DNA of 6,198 nt from Acinetobacter sp. UBA6641 (GCA_002455755.1 DKLL01000219.1:1-6198); one strand, 5' to 3'. Positions 1 through 6,198 are shown, numbered from the stretch's first letter. Notes: a model not told the origin generated them from the sequence alone. Numbers and translations are program-made.

Positions 1-22
1 TACCAGACTGCTCCATCCCGCA
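1..22 (-). tRNA. tRNA-fMet(CAT), 5' end only, cut by window edge
   Basis: These 22 bases are identical to the 5' end (acceptor strand, D-stem 5' strand and D-loop) of the two complete initiator tRNA genes at 224-300 and 374-450. The 5' flank on the transcribed strand, GTTGA, is also the same as that of the copy at 374-450. The anticodon and the 3' half lie outside the window. It is therefore either another initiator tRNA copy or, less likely, a truncated one. Read leftward, it is the last element of the tRNA cluster visible here. Confidence 0.85.
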
Positions 23-85
23 TCAACGTGCAAAAATTATATACAATCTGCTGATCATTTTCAATCAAAAACTCTTCAGCGATTG

Positions 86-111
86 TTTGATTAAGTTGCA
101 CCTTAATCAAA
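86..111 (-). repeat. Inverted repeat (10-bp hairpin) just 3' of the tRNA-fMet remnant
   Basis: A perfect 10-bp inverted repeat (86-95 with 102-111, arm TTTGATTAAG) encloses a 6-base loop. On the transcribed strand it starts two bases after the CCA end of the degenerate tRNA at 114-180. The stem is AT-rich and no immediate T-run follows; a run of five T's comes only about 15 bases later. A good intrinsic terminator is therefore not supported. A processing or 3'-end protecting hairpin is a reasonable guess. Confidence 0.6.
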
Positions 112-113
112 AG

Positions 114-180
114 TGGTAGCGGGAGCTGGATTTGAACCAACGACTTTCGCCAGTTTATGGAGAGTTGAGCCCGATGAGCA
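114..180 (-). pseudogene. Degenerate tRNA-fMet copy (tRNA pseudogene)
   Basis: The 3' part (114-144) is identical over 31 bases to the functional initiator tRNAs: CCA end, acceptor 3' strand and T-arm. A second matching block, GCTCATCGGGCTCA, corresponds to the D-stem 3' strand and anticodon-stem 5' strand with one change. Two lesions separate it from the real genes. About 22 bases covering the acceptor 5' strand, D-stem 5' strand and D-loop are missing, while the upstream flank GTTGAT is kept. About 11 extra bases sit in the anticodon-loop region. No partner for the acceptor 3' strand exists upstream, so no cloverleaf can form. It lies between functional copies and should be co-transcribed with them. 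A role as a tRNA-like RNA cannot be excluded, but nothing here demonstrates one. Confidence 0.8.
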
Positions 181-223
181 ATCAACTATTCGATAAATAG
201 CATTTCTACACACTTTAAAAACT

Positions 224-300
<77 letters not shown>

Positions 301-323
301 ACAACATTACAAAAAATTAATCT

Positions 324-343
324 CACCTTAAATATTCAAGGTG
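324..343 (-). repeat. Short inverted repeat in the spacer between the two tRNA-fMet genes
   Basis: CACCTT (324-329) and AAGGTG (338-343) form a 6-bp stem with an 8-base AT-rich loop. It lies 30 bases after the CCA end of the 374-450 copy. On the transcribed strand a run of six T's follows, but only after a gap of about seven bases. This makes it at best a weak terminator and more likely a structural or processing element in the tRNA precursor. Confidence 0.4.
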
Positions 344-373
344 CTTATTTCAGTTTGCATCTAAAATAAAGAT

Positions 374-450
<77 letters not shown>

Positions 451-469
451 TCAACAGATTTGCTGCTTA

Positions 470-501
470 CACCAACTTATGTTCTGGATTATAAGTTGGT
501 G
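470..501 (-). repeat. 11-bp perfect hairpin overlapping the 3' end of tRNA-Leu
   Basis: Bases 470-480 and 491-501 are perfectly complementary (11 bp, core arm ACCAACTTAT) with a 10-base loop. In the transcript one arm includes the last acceptor nucleotide C72, discriminator A73 and the CCA of tRNA-Leu (497-501), while the other lies in the spacer before tRNA-fMet. There is no T-run on the downstream side, so it is not a conventional terminator. It probably influences 3'-end maturation of tRNA-Leu or separation of the two tRNAs. The repeat is seen directly; the role is inference. Confidence 0.7.
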
Positions 502-581
502 CGGAAGGGGGGACTTGAACCCCCACGCCCGAAGGCACTACCACCTCAAGGTAGCGTGTCTACCAATTCCACCACCACCGC
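497..581 (-). tRNA. leuU: tRNA-Leu(GAG)
   Basis: This is an 85-nt class II tRNA with an encoded CCA. The anticodon stem-loop is CTACC-TTGAGGT-GGTAG, giving anticodon GAG, which reads leucine codons CTC and CTT. The long variable arm is TGCCTTCGGGCGT and the T-stem is GGGGG/CCCCC. The D-arm and anticodon arm closely match E. coli leuU, which also sits directly after secG. In the acceptor stem, position 5 (T) faces position 68 (T) and position 6 (G) faces position 67 (T), so the stem has one mismatch and one wobble pair. The gene lies 53 bases after the secG stop codon and 46 bases before the first tRNA-fMet. Confidence 0.95.
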
Positions 582-592
582 AGCTGTGTCGC

Positions 593-598
593 ATTCTA
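593..598 (-). promoter_or_regulatory. Possible -10 element for the tRNA-Leu/tRNA-fMet cluster
   Basis: TAGAAT (five of six matches to TATAAT) lies 11 bases upstream of the tRNA-Leu 5' end, inside the secG-tRNA gap. It is followed by GCGACAC, a GC-rich discriminator of the kind found at growth-rate-controlled stable RNA promoters. No convincing -35 hexamer stands at a 16-18 base spacing (the region is TTTCTT-like). The same string TCCGnnTAGAATGnG occurs upstream of tpiA. This could be an internal promoter, with read-through from tpiA-secG as the alternative. Confidence 0.4.
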
Positions 599-634
599 GT
601 CGGATCAGACCCAAAAAGAAAGAACTAAATATAT

Positions 635-964
635 TTATTCGCCTGTTTTCGGTGCAACTGGTGAAGTTTCATTCGAATTCGCTGGAGCCGTGGTTGTTGT
701 TTGTACCGATTTTAAGCTATAGGCATCACTGGTCTGCTTTTTGGCAAAAATAGCTAAACTCAAGCTCGTTATAAAAAACAAAGCGGTTAATATGGCAGTT
801 AAACGAGTTAAAAAATTGGCTGAACCTGAAGCGCCAAAGACGGTTGCAGCACCGCCGCCACCAAATGAGGCACCTGCATCTGCACCTTTACCGTGTTGTA
901 CCAGAATCAATACAATCATTAAAAGGGCTAAGATAATATGTACTACCAGCACAAAAGTTTGCAT
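635..964 (-). CDS. secG: Preprotein translocase subunit SecG
   Basis: This 109-residue inner-membrane protein is the small accessory subunit of the SecYEG channel; in the family it stimulates SecA-driven export across the inner membrane. Two hydrophobic helices are visible (about residues 4-22 and 52-74). They are joined by the typical Gly-rich cytoplasmic loop, with [15 protein letters not shown] (about 23-37) followed by the conserved [16 protein letters not shown] region (42-57). The C-terminal tail (75-109) is rich in Ser, Thr, Ala and Pro and is the usual variable part. The ATG is supported by TAGGAG (971-976) six bases upstream. The gene starts 13 bases after the tpiA stop, so its ribosome binding site lies in that short gap and the two genes are almost certainly co-transcribed. 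tRNA-Leu follows 53 bases downstream. Confidence 0.96.
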   Translation of the reverse strand: MQTFVLVVHIILALLMIVLILVQHGKGADAGASFGGGGAATVFGASGSANFLTRLTAILTALFFITSLSLAIFAKKQTSDAYSLKSVQTTTTAPANSNETSPVAPKTGE

Positions 965-977
965 GCTGAACTCCTAA

Positions 978-1769
978 TTATTTTGTATTTGCAAAAGCCT
1001 GAGCAATTTTATAGAAAGACTCTGCATTTAAAGATGCGCCACCAACCAGCGCACCATTAATATCTGGACAGGCAGCCAACTCTACTGCATTTTCTGGCTT
1101 AACACTACCACCATATAAAATCGCCATGCTTGCACCCAAAGGTGTAATTTGAGTCAAACCTGCACGAATTTTGGCATGCATTGCCTGTGCATCTTCAGGT
1201 GAAGCAGTTTTACCGGTACCAATTGCCCAGATAGGTTCATAGGCCACGATAATATTTTTCCACTGCTCAGCCTGCACCACTGCGGCAATATCACAGATTT
1301 GCTGCAAGACCACCTGCTCTGCTTGGCCATTTTCACGCTGTTCCAGACTTTCACCGACGCAATAAATAATGGTTAAGCCTGCATTTAAAGCATTCTTCAC
1401 TTTTTCATTTAAAATTCGAGCGGTTTCAGCAAAAATTTCTCGACGTTCTGAATGACCAATAAGTACAAAACCGATCTGATGATCTTTCAATAAGTCAGCA
1501 CTGACCTCACCGGTATAGGCACCCGTACCTGCAATACGAGAAACATCCTGGGCAACGGTATAAACAGGACGGGCTGCACTTGCCAGTTCTGCTTGAACAG
1601 CGCTCAAAGCCAGCATAGTGGGGGCAATACCCAAATAGCAATTTTGTTCTTTAATTTCATTATTTTGCAATAATTTTTTAAAATCTTTTAGTAACGCTTT
1701 TGCGTCTGCCTGCATTGGGTTCATTTTCCAATTGCCGACAACCCAAGGAGTAATAGTCGAACCCGACAT
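978..1769 (-). CDS. tpiA: Triosephosphate isomerase
   Basis: This cytoplasmic glycolysis/gluconeogenesis enzyme interconverts dihydroxyacetone phosphate and glyceraldehyde 3-phosphate. The 263-residue product shows all the family marks: N13-W-K15-M-N17 with catalytic Lys15, GHSERR (105-110) with the electrophile His106, CVGE (137-140), [12 protein letters not shown] (176-187) with catalytic Glu178 and the mobile phosphate-gripping loop, and the phosphate-binding YGGSV (219-223) and GALVGGASL (239-247). The ATG at 1767-1769 is chosen because TAGG lies seven bases upstream. An in-frame ATG 21 bases further upstream (1788-1790) would add MFLIGYC, but it has no ribosome binding site and falls close to the predicted transcription start. 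Length is near the family norm of about 250. It is first in the leftward unit, with secG 13 bases downstream. Confidence 0.96.
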   Translation of the reverse strand: MSGSTITPWVVGNWKMNPMQADAKALLKDFKKLLQNNEIKEQNCYLGIAPTMLALSAVQAELASAARPVYTVAQDVSRIAGTGAYTGEVSADLLKDHQIGFVLIGHSERREIFAETARILNEKVKNALNAGLTIIYCVGESLEQRENGQAEQVVLQQICDIAAVVQAEQWKNIIVAYEPIWAIGTGKTASPEDAQAMHAKIRAGLTQITPLGASMAILYGGSVKPENAVELAACPDINGALVGGASLNAESFYKIAQAFANTK

Positions 1770-1774
1770 ACAGT

Positions 1775-1780
1775 AACCTA
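1775..1780 (-). promoter_or_regulatory. Ribosome binding site that decides the tpiA start
   Basis: TAGGTT on the minus strand, with its GG seven bases from the ATG at 1767-1769. It is modest, but it is the only purine-rich site near either candidate start. The upstream ATG at 1788-1790 is preceded by GCGGTTTA and lacks a Shine-Dalgarno sequence. Confidence 0.55.
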
Positions 1781-1807
1781 TTAAAAACAATTCATTAAAC
1801 CGCGCAC

Positions 1808-1813
1808 ATTCTA
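1808..1813 (-). promoter_or_regulatory. Probable -10 element of the tpiA-secG promoter
   Basis: TAGAAT on the minus strand is followed by the GC-rich GTGCGCGG. The implied start near 1801 gives a leader of about 30 bases before the tpiA ATG. A 17-base spacing points to TCTAAA, a poor -35 match, with AT-rich sequence (1831-1844) further upstream that could act as an UP element. The flanking pattern TCCGnnTAGAATGnG is repeated in front of tRNA-Leu. Confidence 0.45.
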
Positions 1814-1996
1814 CACGGAATTCAAGATTTTTTAGAAAATTTTCACATGGCTTTTTTATCTCATTCTTATTTTTTGCAACCTCGACTTTTACCTTAAAGA
1901 AAAAACTTCCTCTTGTAATTACGACTGGTTCAAAGTTTTATGTGATATTAAGTAGATGACAACATTTTAAGATATGGTATTTTTATCTAACAAAAG

Positions 1997-2002
1997 TATA
2001 AT
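1997..2002 (+). promoter_or_regulatory. Possible -10 element of the pilBCD-coaE promoter
   Basis: A perfect TATAAT lies 48 bases before the pilB ATG at 2051, implying a leader of roughly 40 bases. The -35 position at 16-18 base spacing is poor (ATATGG/ATGGTA), so either an activator or low basal activity would be expected. The surroundings are very AT-rich, so a chance TATAAT is possible. The whole tpiA-pilB gap of about 280 bases holds only this and the tpiA promoter signals; no terminator or small gene was seen in it. Confidence 0.35.
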
Positions 2003-2050
2003 TCAAATATACCAATTATAAACAAATTGATTAAGCAGGCATATTCAAGC

Positions 2051-3766
2051 ATGGCAGCATTACAAAGTTCACCTAGATTCACTGGTTTTATTCGGCGGTT
2101 GGTTGAAGATGGCTTAGTTTCTGCTGAAAATATGCAGAATGCGATCGTGAATGCCAAAAAAGCCAATCAGGATATTGTCCCTTTTTTAATTGATCAGTTA
2201 AAGATTTCAGCCCTAGATATTGCCGAGAAAATTTCTCAAGAATTTGGAGAGCCTCTTTTTGATTTGAGCGCCTATGATTCTGCGCAAATTATCCGAGAAG
2301 GGATAGATGAAAAACTCATTAGTAAGCATTGTATTCTGCCCATTTTTAAACGTGGTAATTTGCTCTATGTCGCCACCAGCAATCCTACCAATATAGATGC
2401 AATGGATGCGATTCGCTTCAGCAGTAAAATGAATATTGAAGCGATTATTGTAGAACACCCAAAATTACACAAACTCATCGAACAAAATTTTACTCAAGCG
2501 GACAGTTTCGAGTTTTCTGATGAAGATATCGATCTCGACCTCGAACAAGAAGATTTCAACAAATCTGCTGATGAAGATGATGGTCCTCCACAAGCAGATG
2601 AGGCTCCTATTGTAAAATATATTAATAAATTATTGATTGATGCGATTCGTATGGGTGCTTCGGATTTACATTTTGAACCTTATGAGAAATCATACCGTGT
2701 TCGCTATCGTATTGATGGCGTATTGCGTCAGATTGCCAATCCTCCCCTACAACTTGCTACACGCCTGGCCTCGCGTTTAAAAGTCATGTCACAAATGGAC
2801 ATTTCTGAAAAGCGCTTACCTCAAGATGGCCGGATTAAGCTTAAGCTTTCGAAATCCAAAGCCATCGACTTTCGTGTCAACTCTTTACCGACCCTATTTG
2901 GAGAAAAACTGGTACTGCGTATTCTGGATCCATCTAGTGCCATGCTAGGTATTGATGCCTTGGGTTATGAACCAGAGCAAAAAGAACTGTTTATGCAAGC
3001 CTTAGAGAAGCCTCAAGGCATGCTGTTGATTACAGGTCCAACCGGTTCGGGTAAAACCGTATCGCTCTATACAGGCTTGAATATTCTGAACCGTGAAGAT
3101 ACCAATATTTCGACTGCAGAAGACCCGGTAGAAATTAACCTGGAAGGAATTAATCAGGTCAATGTCAACGCTAAAGTCGGTTTAACCTTCTCTGCTGCGC
3201 TTAAATCATTCTTACGTCAAGATCCGGATATTGTCATGGTCGGTGAGATCCGAGACCTGGAAACAGCTGAAATTGCCGTAAAAGCAGCACAAACCGGTCA
3301 TATGGTGATGTCTACACTGCATACCAACAGTGCACCAGAAACCTTGACACGTTTACGCAACATGGGCGTTCCTTCCTTTAATATTGCGACCTCGGTCAAC
3401 CTGGTGATTGCACAACGTTTAGCACGTCGTTTATGCTCTCAATGTAAAGTGCCTGCAGATATTCCAGAGCCCAGCTTATTAGAAATGGGTTTTACCGAAG
3501 AAGATCTTAAACATCCAGAATTTCAGGTATATCAACCCGTAGGCTGTTCCGAGTGTCGTGAAGGTTATAAAGGTCGTGTCGGTATTTATGAAGTCATGAA
3601 AGTAACACCTGAAATTTCAAAAATTATTATGGAAGATGGTAATGCATTGGAAATTGCAGCAGCATCTGAAAAATCGGGGTTTAATAATTTAAGACGTTCA
3701 GGATTAATCAAGGTTATGCAGGGGGTGACTTCCCTACAGGAAGTCAATCGTGTGACCAGTGAATAA
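2051..3766 (+). CDS. pilB: Type IV pilus assembly (extension) ATPase PilB
   Basis: This cytoplasmic hexameric ATPase powers pilus extension by acting on the inner-membrane platform protein PilC. In the 571-residue product the order is an N-terminal MshEN/GspE-N type domain (about 20-145), a strongly acidic linker (about 153-184, rich in Asp/Glu), ASDLHFEP (203-210), Walker A GPTGSGKT (329-336), Asp box EDPVE (357-361), Walker B DPDIVMVGEIRD (391-402, Glu399), His box TGHMVMSTLHTN (415-426), and a four-cysteine zinc site (Cys462, 465, 499, 502). The zinc cysteines mark the PilB/GspE extension branch and argue against the retraction ATPase PilT. The ATG at 2051 gives a start like related PilB proteins (MAALQ...FTGFIRRL). 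A TTG at 2027 would add eight residues but has no ribosome binding site. The AGG before the ATG is 11 bases away and weak. pilC follows after 30 bases. Confidence 0.96.
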   Translation: MAALQSSPRFTGFIRRLVEDGLVSAENMQNAIVNAKKANQDIVPFLIDQLKISALDIAEKISQEFGEPLFDLSAYDSAQIIREGIDEKLISKHCILPIFKRGNLLYVATSNPTNIDAMDAIRFSSKMNIEAIIVEHPKLHKLIEQNFTQADSFEFSDEDIDLDLEQEDFNKSADEDDGPPQADEAPIVKYINKLLIDAIRMGASDLHFEPYEKSYRVRYRIDGVLRQIANPPLQLATRLASRLKVMSQMDISEKRLPQDGRIKLKLSKSKAIDFRVNSLPTLFGEKLVLRILDPSSAMLGIDALGYEPEQKELFMQALEKPQGMLLITGPTGSGKTVSLYTGLNILNREDTNISTAEDPVEINLEGINQVNVNAKVGLTFSAALKSFLRQDPDIVMVGEIRDLETAEIAVKAAQTGHMVMSTLHTNSAPETLTRLRNMGVPSFNIATSVNLVIAQRLARRLCSQCKVPADIPEPSLLEMGFTEEDLKHPEFQVYQPVGCSECREGYKGRVGIYEVMKVTPEISKIIMEDGNALEIAAASEKSGFNNLRRSGLIKVMQGVTSLQEVNRVTSE

Positions 3767-3796
3767 ATGAAAATTTAAAAATAAGGATAAACACAC

Positions 3797-5023
3797 ATGG
3801 CTGCCAAAAAAGCACAGATGATGCCAACTTTCAGTTATGAAGGCATTGATCGTAAAGGGGAAAAACTTAAAGGAGAATTGCCTGCGCGTAATATGGCACT
3901 TGCTAAGGTGACCTTACGTAAGCAAGGAATTACCATTAAGACTATTCGGGAAAAAAGAAAAAATATTTTCGAAGGCTTGATGAAAAAGAAAGTCACCACT
4001 CTCGATATCACCATTTTTACCCGCCAGCTGGCAACCATGATGAAAGCGGGTGTTCCCTTAGTGCAAAGCTTTGAAATTGTTGCAGAAGGATTGGAAAATC
4101 CTTCCATGCGTGAAGTGGTGTTAGGCATTAAAGGTGAAGTTGAAGGCGGGAATACCTTTGCAGGTGCACTTAAAAAATATCCTCAATATTTTGATACATT
4201 ATTTTGCTCACTGGTTGAATCCGGTGAACAGTCGGGCGCCTTGGAAACCATGCTGGATCGTGTCGCGATTTATAAAGAGAAAAGCGAACTTTTAAAACAG
4301 AAAATCAAAAAAGCCATGAAATATCCTATAGCAGTCACGGTAGTTGCTGTTATCGTAACCATTATTTTGATGGTGAAAGTCGTACCTGTATTTCAAGATC
4401 TTTTCGCTTCATTTGGTGCTGATTTACCTGCCTTTACTAAAATGGTAGTGAATATGTCTAATTGGACGCAAAAATACTGGTTTATTCTGATCATTGTAGT
4501 GGGTGCCATGATAGCGAGCTTTATGGAAGCCAAAAAGCGCAGTAAAAAATTCCGTGACTTCCTCGATAGAGCTGCACTGAAAGCCCCTATTTTTGGTGAT
4601 CTGGTGTATAAAGCCATTATTGCACGTTACAGCCGTACCTTAGCCACCACTTTTGCGGCCGGTGTTCCCTTGATTGATGCCTTGGAATCTACTGCTGGTG
4701 CGACTAATAACGTAGTCTATGAAAAAGCTGTGCTGAAAATTCGGGATGATGTTGCCACAGGTCAACAGTTACAGTTTGCCATGCGAGTCACCAATAAATT
4801 TCCTTCTATGGCTATACAAATGGTAGCGATTGGTGAGGAATCTGGTGCACTAGATGCCATGCTGGATAAAGTCGCCACTCATTTTGAAAATGAAGTCGAC
4901 AATGCTGTCGATGGTCTAACCTCAATGATGGAACCCCTCATTATGGCAGTGCTTGGGGTACTGGTTGGTGGTCTGGTAATTGCCATGTATCTTCCAATCT
5001 TCCAAATGGGTTCTGTAATGTAA
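3797..5023 (+). CDS. pilC: Type IV pilus inner-membrane platform protein PilC
   Basis: This polytopic inner-membrane protein of the GspF/PilC family forms the platform on which pilins are added. PilB is thought to rotate it during extension. The 408-residue product has a cytoplasmic N-terminus and two repeated T2SSF domains. The first (about 73-196) contains FTRQLATMMKAGVPLVQSFE and the second (about 276-398) the matching SRTLATTFAAGVPLIDALE; each is followed by an ESGxxSGALxxML or related EESGALDAML motif. Three membrane helices are visible (about 176-198, 226-242, 379-402). Length fits the family. The ATG has AAGGA (3783-3787) nine bases upstream. Its TAA shares its last base with the ATG of pilD. 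Confidence 0.96.
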   Translation: MAAKKAQMMPTFSYEGIDRKGEKLKGELPARNMALAKVTLRKQGITIKTIREKRKNIFEGLMKKKVTTLDITIFTRQLATMMKAGVPLVQSFEIVAEGLENPSMREVVLGIKGEVEGGNTFAGALKKYPQYFDTLFCSLVESGEQSGALETMLDRVAIYKEKSELLKQKIKKAMKYPIAVTVVAVIVTIILMVKVVPVFQDLFASFGADLPAFTKMVVNMSNWTQKYWFILIIVVGAMIASFMEAKKRSKKFRDFLDRAALKAPIFGDLVYKAIIARYSRTLATTFAAGVPLIDALESTAGATNNVVYEKAVLKIRDDVATGQQLQFAMRVTNKFPSMAIQMVAIGEESGALDAMLDKVATHFENEVDNAVDGLTSMMEPLIMAVLGVLVGGLVIAMYLPIFQMGSVM

Positions 5024-5025
5024 TG
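5021..5025 (+). promoter_or_regulatory. TAATG stop-start overlap coupling pilC and pilD
   Basis: The pilC stop TAA (5021-5023) and the pilD ATG (5023-5025) share one base. Only a weak purine stretch, ATGGG, precedes it, so pilD translation probably depends on ribosomes finishing pilC. The next in-frame ATG (5047) has no ribosome binding site either, which supports using the overlapping start. Confidence 0.65.
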
Positions 5026-5883
5026 CAAGAATTTATCGCTTATTTTATGATTAACCAAACTGCTTTGTATCTTGCAGTTGGGCTTTTTAGTCTCTGTATT
5101 GGCAGTTTTTTAAATGTCGTGATCTATCGCACGCCGAAAATGATGGAACAGGAATGGCGACAGGATTGTCAGATATTGCTGCATCCTGAACAGGCCATTA
5201 TTGATGAAACAAAAATTACGCTCAGTAAACCTGATTCGACCTGTCCAAACTGTCAGACTCCTATTCGCTGGTACCAAAATATTCCTGTCATCAGCTGGCT
5301 GGTTTTGCGTGGTAAATGTGGTTCATGCAAAAATCCAATCAGTATTCGTTATCCCTTGATTGAATTGTTGACTGCCGCGTGTTCCCTGATCATTGTGGCA
5401 GTATTCGGTCCTACCCTACAGATGCTGTTTGGTCTAATCCTCACTTGGGTATTAATTGCGCTCACCTTTATTGACTTCGACACCCAACTTCTGCCCGACC
5501 GTTATACTTTAACCTTGGCAGCACTGGGCTTAGGCATTAATAGCTATGGTATCTATACCAATCCAACTTCTGCAATCTGGGGCTATATTATTGGCTTCTT
5601 ATGTCTCTGGATTGTGTATTACCTGTTTAAAATTATTACCGGTAAAGAAGGCATGGGCTATGGTGATTTCAAACTCCTTGCAGCCTTAGGAGCCTGGATG
5701 GGACCATTGATGCTCCCTCTGATCGTATTACTTTCTTCTTTCGTAGGTGCAATAATAGGTATTATTCTGCTAAAAATACGCAAAGAGAATCAGCCTTTTG
5801 CATTCGGTCCTTATATTGCTATTGCCGGTTGGATTGCTTTCATCTGGGGCGAGCAGATTATGAAAATCTATTTAGGACAGTAA
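5023..5883 (+). CDS. pilD: Prepilin leader peptidase / N-methyltransferase PilD
   Basis: This inner-membrane aspartic protease cleaves the short leader of type IV prepilins and of type II secretion pseudopilins, then methylates the new N-terminal residue. In the 286-residue product the first membrane helix runs into GSFLNVVIYRTP (27-38). The cytoplasmic methyltransferase-linked domain carries two CxxC pairs (Cys74/77 and Cys99/102) around the PVISWLVLRGKC segment, so it is the full bifunctional form. Catalytic aspartates are Asp151 in FIDFDTQLLPD and Asp215 in GMGYGDFKLLAALGAW. About seven further hydrophobic segments follow to the C-terminus. Length matches the Pseudomonas PilD family. It overlaps pilC by one base and is followed after 15 bases by coaE. 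Confidence 0.97.
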   Translation: MQEFIAYFMINQTALYLAVGLFSLCIGSFLNVVIYRTPKMMEQEWRQDCQILLHPEQAIIDETKITLSKPDSTCPNCQTPIRWYQNIPVISWLVLRGKCGSCKNPISIRYPLIELLTAACSLIIVAVFGPTLQMLFGLILTWVLIALTFIDFDTQLLPDRYTLTLAALGLGINSYGIYTNPTSAIWGYIIGFLCLWIVYYLFKIITGKEGMGYGDFKLLAALGAWMGPLMLPLIVLLSSFVGAIIGIILLKIRKENQPFAFGPYIAIAGWIAFIWGEQIMKIYLGQ

Positions 5884-5898
5884 TTTTTAGGAATATAT

Positions 5899-6198
5899 AT
5901 GAGTTTTATCTTGGGTTTAACAGGCGGAATTGGCAGTGGAAAATCAGCGGCCAGCAACTGGTTTGAAACCCAAGGCATCACGGTAGTCGATGCCGATATT
6001 GTTGCCCGTGAAATTGTTGAAAAGAGGCAACCCGCTTTACAACAGATTCATGCTGCTTTCGGTGATTGGGTTTTATTAGACAATGGCGAGCTGAATCGCC
6101 GGGCTTTACGTGAACACATCTTTAAAGATTCGGATGCACGTAAAACTTTAGAAAGCAGTACCCACCCGGCAATTCGAGAGTCCATTATTCAACAACTG
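5899..6198 (+). CDS. coaE: Dephospho-CoA kinase CoaE (N-terminal 100 residues, cut by window edge)
   Basis: This cytoplasmic enzyme performs the last step of coenzyme A synthesis, the ATP-dependent phosphorylation of the 3'-hydroxyl of dephospho-CoA. The open frame starts MSFILGLTGGIGSGKS, with P-loop GGIGSGKS at residues 9-16. It continues with the substrate-binding DADIVAREIV (about 32-41), LNRRALREHIF (about 70-80) and the LESSTHPAIR motif (about 88-97), all typical of CoaE. It remains open to the last base, so roughly the second half of the usual 200 residues is outside. The start has TAGGAA (5888-5893) five bases upstream. It lies 15 bases after pilD; the pilBCD-coaE order is familiar from pseudomonads and relatives and suggests co-transcription rather than a pilus role. 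Confidence 0.95.
   Translation, partial: MSFILGLTGGIGSGKSAASNWFETQGITVVDADIVAREIVEKRQPALQQIHAAFGDWVLLDNGELNRRALREHIFKDSDARKTLESSTHPAIRESIIQQL

Noticed and set aside
324..343. Intrinsic terminator between the tRNA-fMet genes
   Set aside because: The stem is only 6 bp and the T-run is separated by about seven bases; the same strand continues into further tRNA copies that need the transcript.
741..977. Plus-strand frame of 78 codons opposite secG
   Set aside because: It is an antisense shadow of secG, which has clear membrane helices and the SecG loop motif.
1154..1354. Minus-strand 66-codon frame inside tpiA
   Set aside because: It is an out-of-frame shadow of a gene with all catalytic motifs intact.
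1832..1847. CRP/Vfr-like site (TTAGA, six bases, TCACA) between the divergent promoters
   Set aside because: Only one half matches the consensus well and the other matches three of five; in AT-rich intergenic DNA this is expected by chance. A TGTGA at 1941-1945 lacks any second half.
2213..2458. Minus-strand frame opposite pilB; similar antisense frames opposite pilC at 3835-4128 and 4393-4617
   Set aside because: They are shadows of well-conserved pilus genes, with no start signals or family resemblance.
2051..6198. A novel system in the plus-strand genes
   Set aside because: pilB, pilC, pilD and coaE all carry complete, canonical motifs in a well-known order; nothing extra is inserted between them.

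Overview
The window looks like a chromosomal core segment of a gammaproteobacterium, most likely Acinetobacter or a close Moraxellaceae relative. This is inferred from the AT-leaning base composition, the protein sequences and the gene order; no search was run. Two transcription units diverge from an intergenic region at about 1770-2050.

Leftward (minus strand), in order of transcription: tpiA (triosephosphate isomerase), secG (preprotein translocase subunit), a tRNA-Leu(GAG), then a tandem cluster of initiator tRNA-fMet genes. The cluster has two complete identical copies (374-450 and 224-300), one degenerate copy (114-180) and the 5' end of a further copy cut by the left edge (1-22). The order secG - leuU - initiator tRNA matches the enterobacterial secG-leuU-metY locus, so rimP-nusA-infB may lie beyond the left edge (inference). 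The tRNA spacers contain hairpins. The most striking is an 11-bp perfect stem that includes the CCA end of tRNA-Leu.

Rightward (plus strand): pilB (extension ATPase), pilC (inner-membrane platform), pilD (prepilin peptidase/methyltransferase) and the first 100 codons of coaE (dephospho-CoA kinase). This is the classic type IV pilus assembly cluster. PilD matures prepilins, PilC forms the membrane platform and PilB drives extension; in Acinetobacter-like bacteria the system supports twitching and DNA uptake. pilC and pilD overlap by one base, and the other gaps are 30 bp or less, so pilBCD-coaE is probably one operon.

No mobile element, CRISPR array, prophage or novel defence-like system is visible. 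The coding part is ordinary and well conserved. The parts worth a second look are in the tRNA cluster: tandem identical initiator tRNAs, a tRNA-fMet remnant with an intact 3' half, spacer hairpins, a tRNA-Leu acceptor-stem mismatch, and a shared promoter-like motif upstream of tpiA and leuU.
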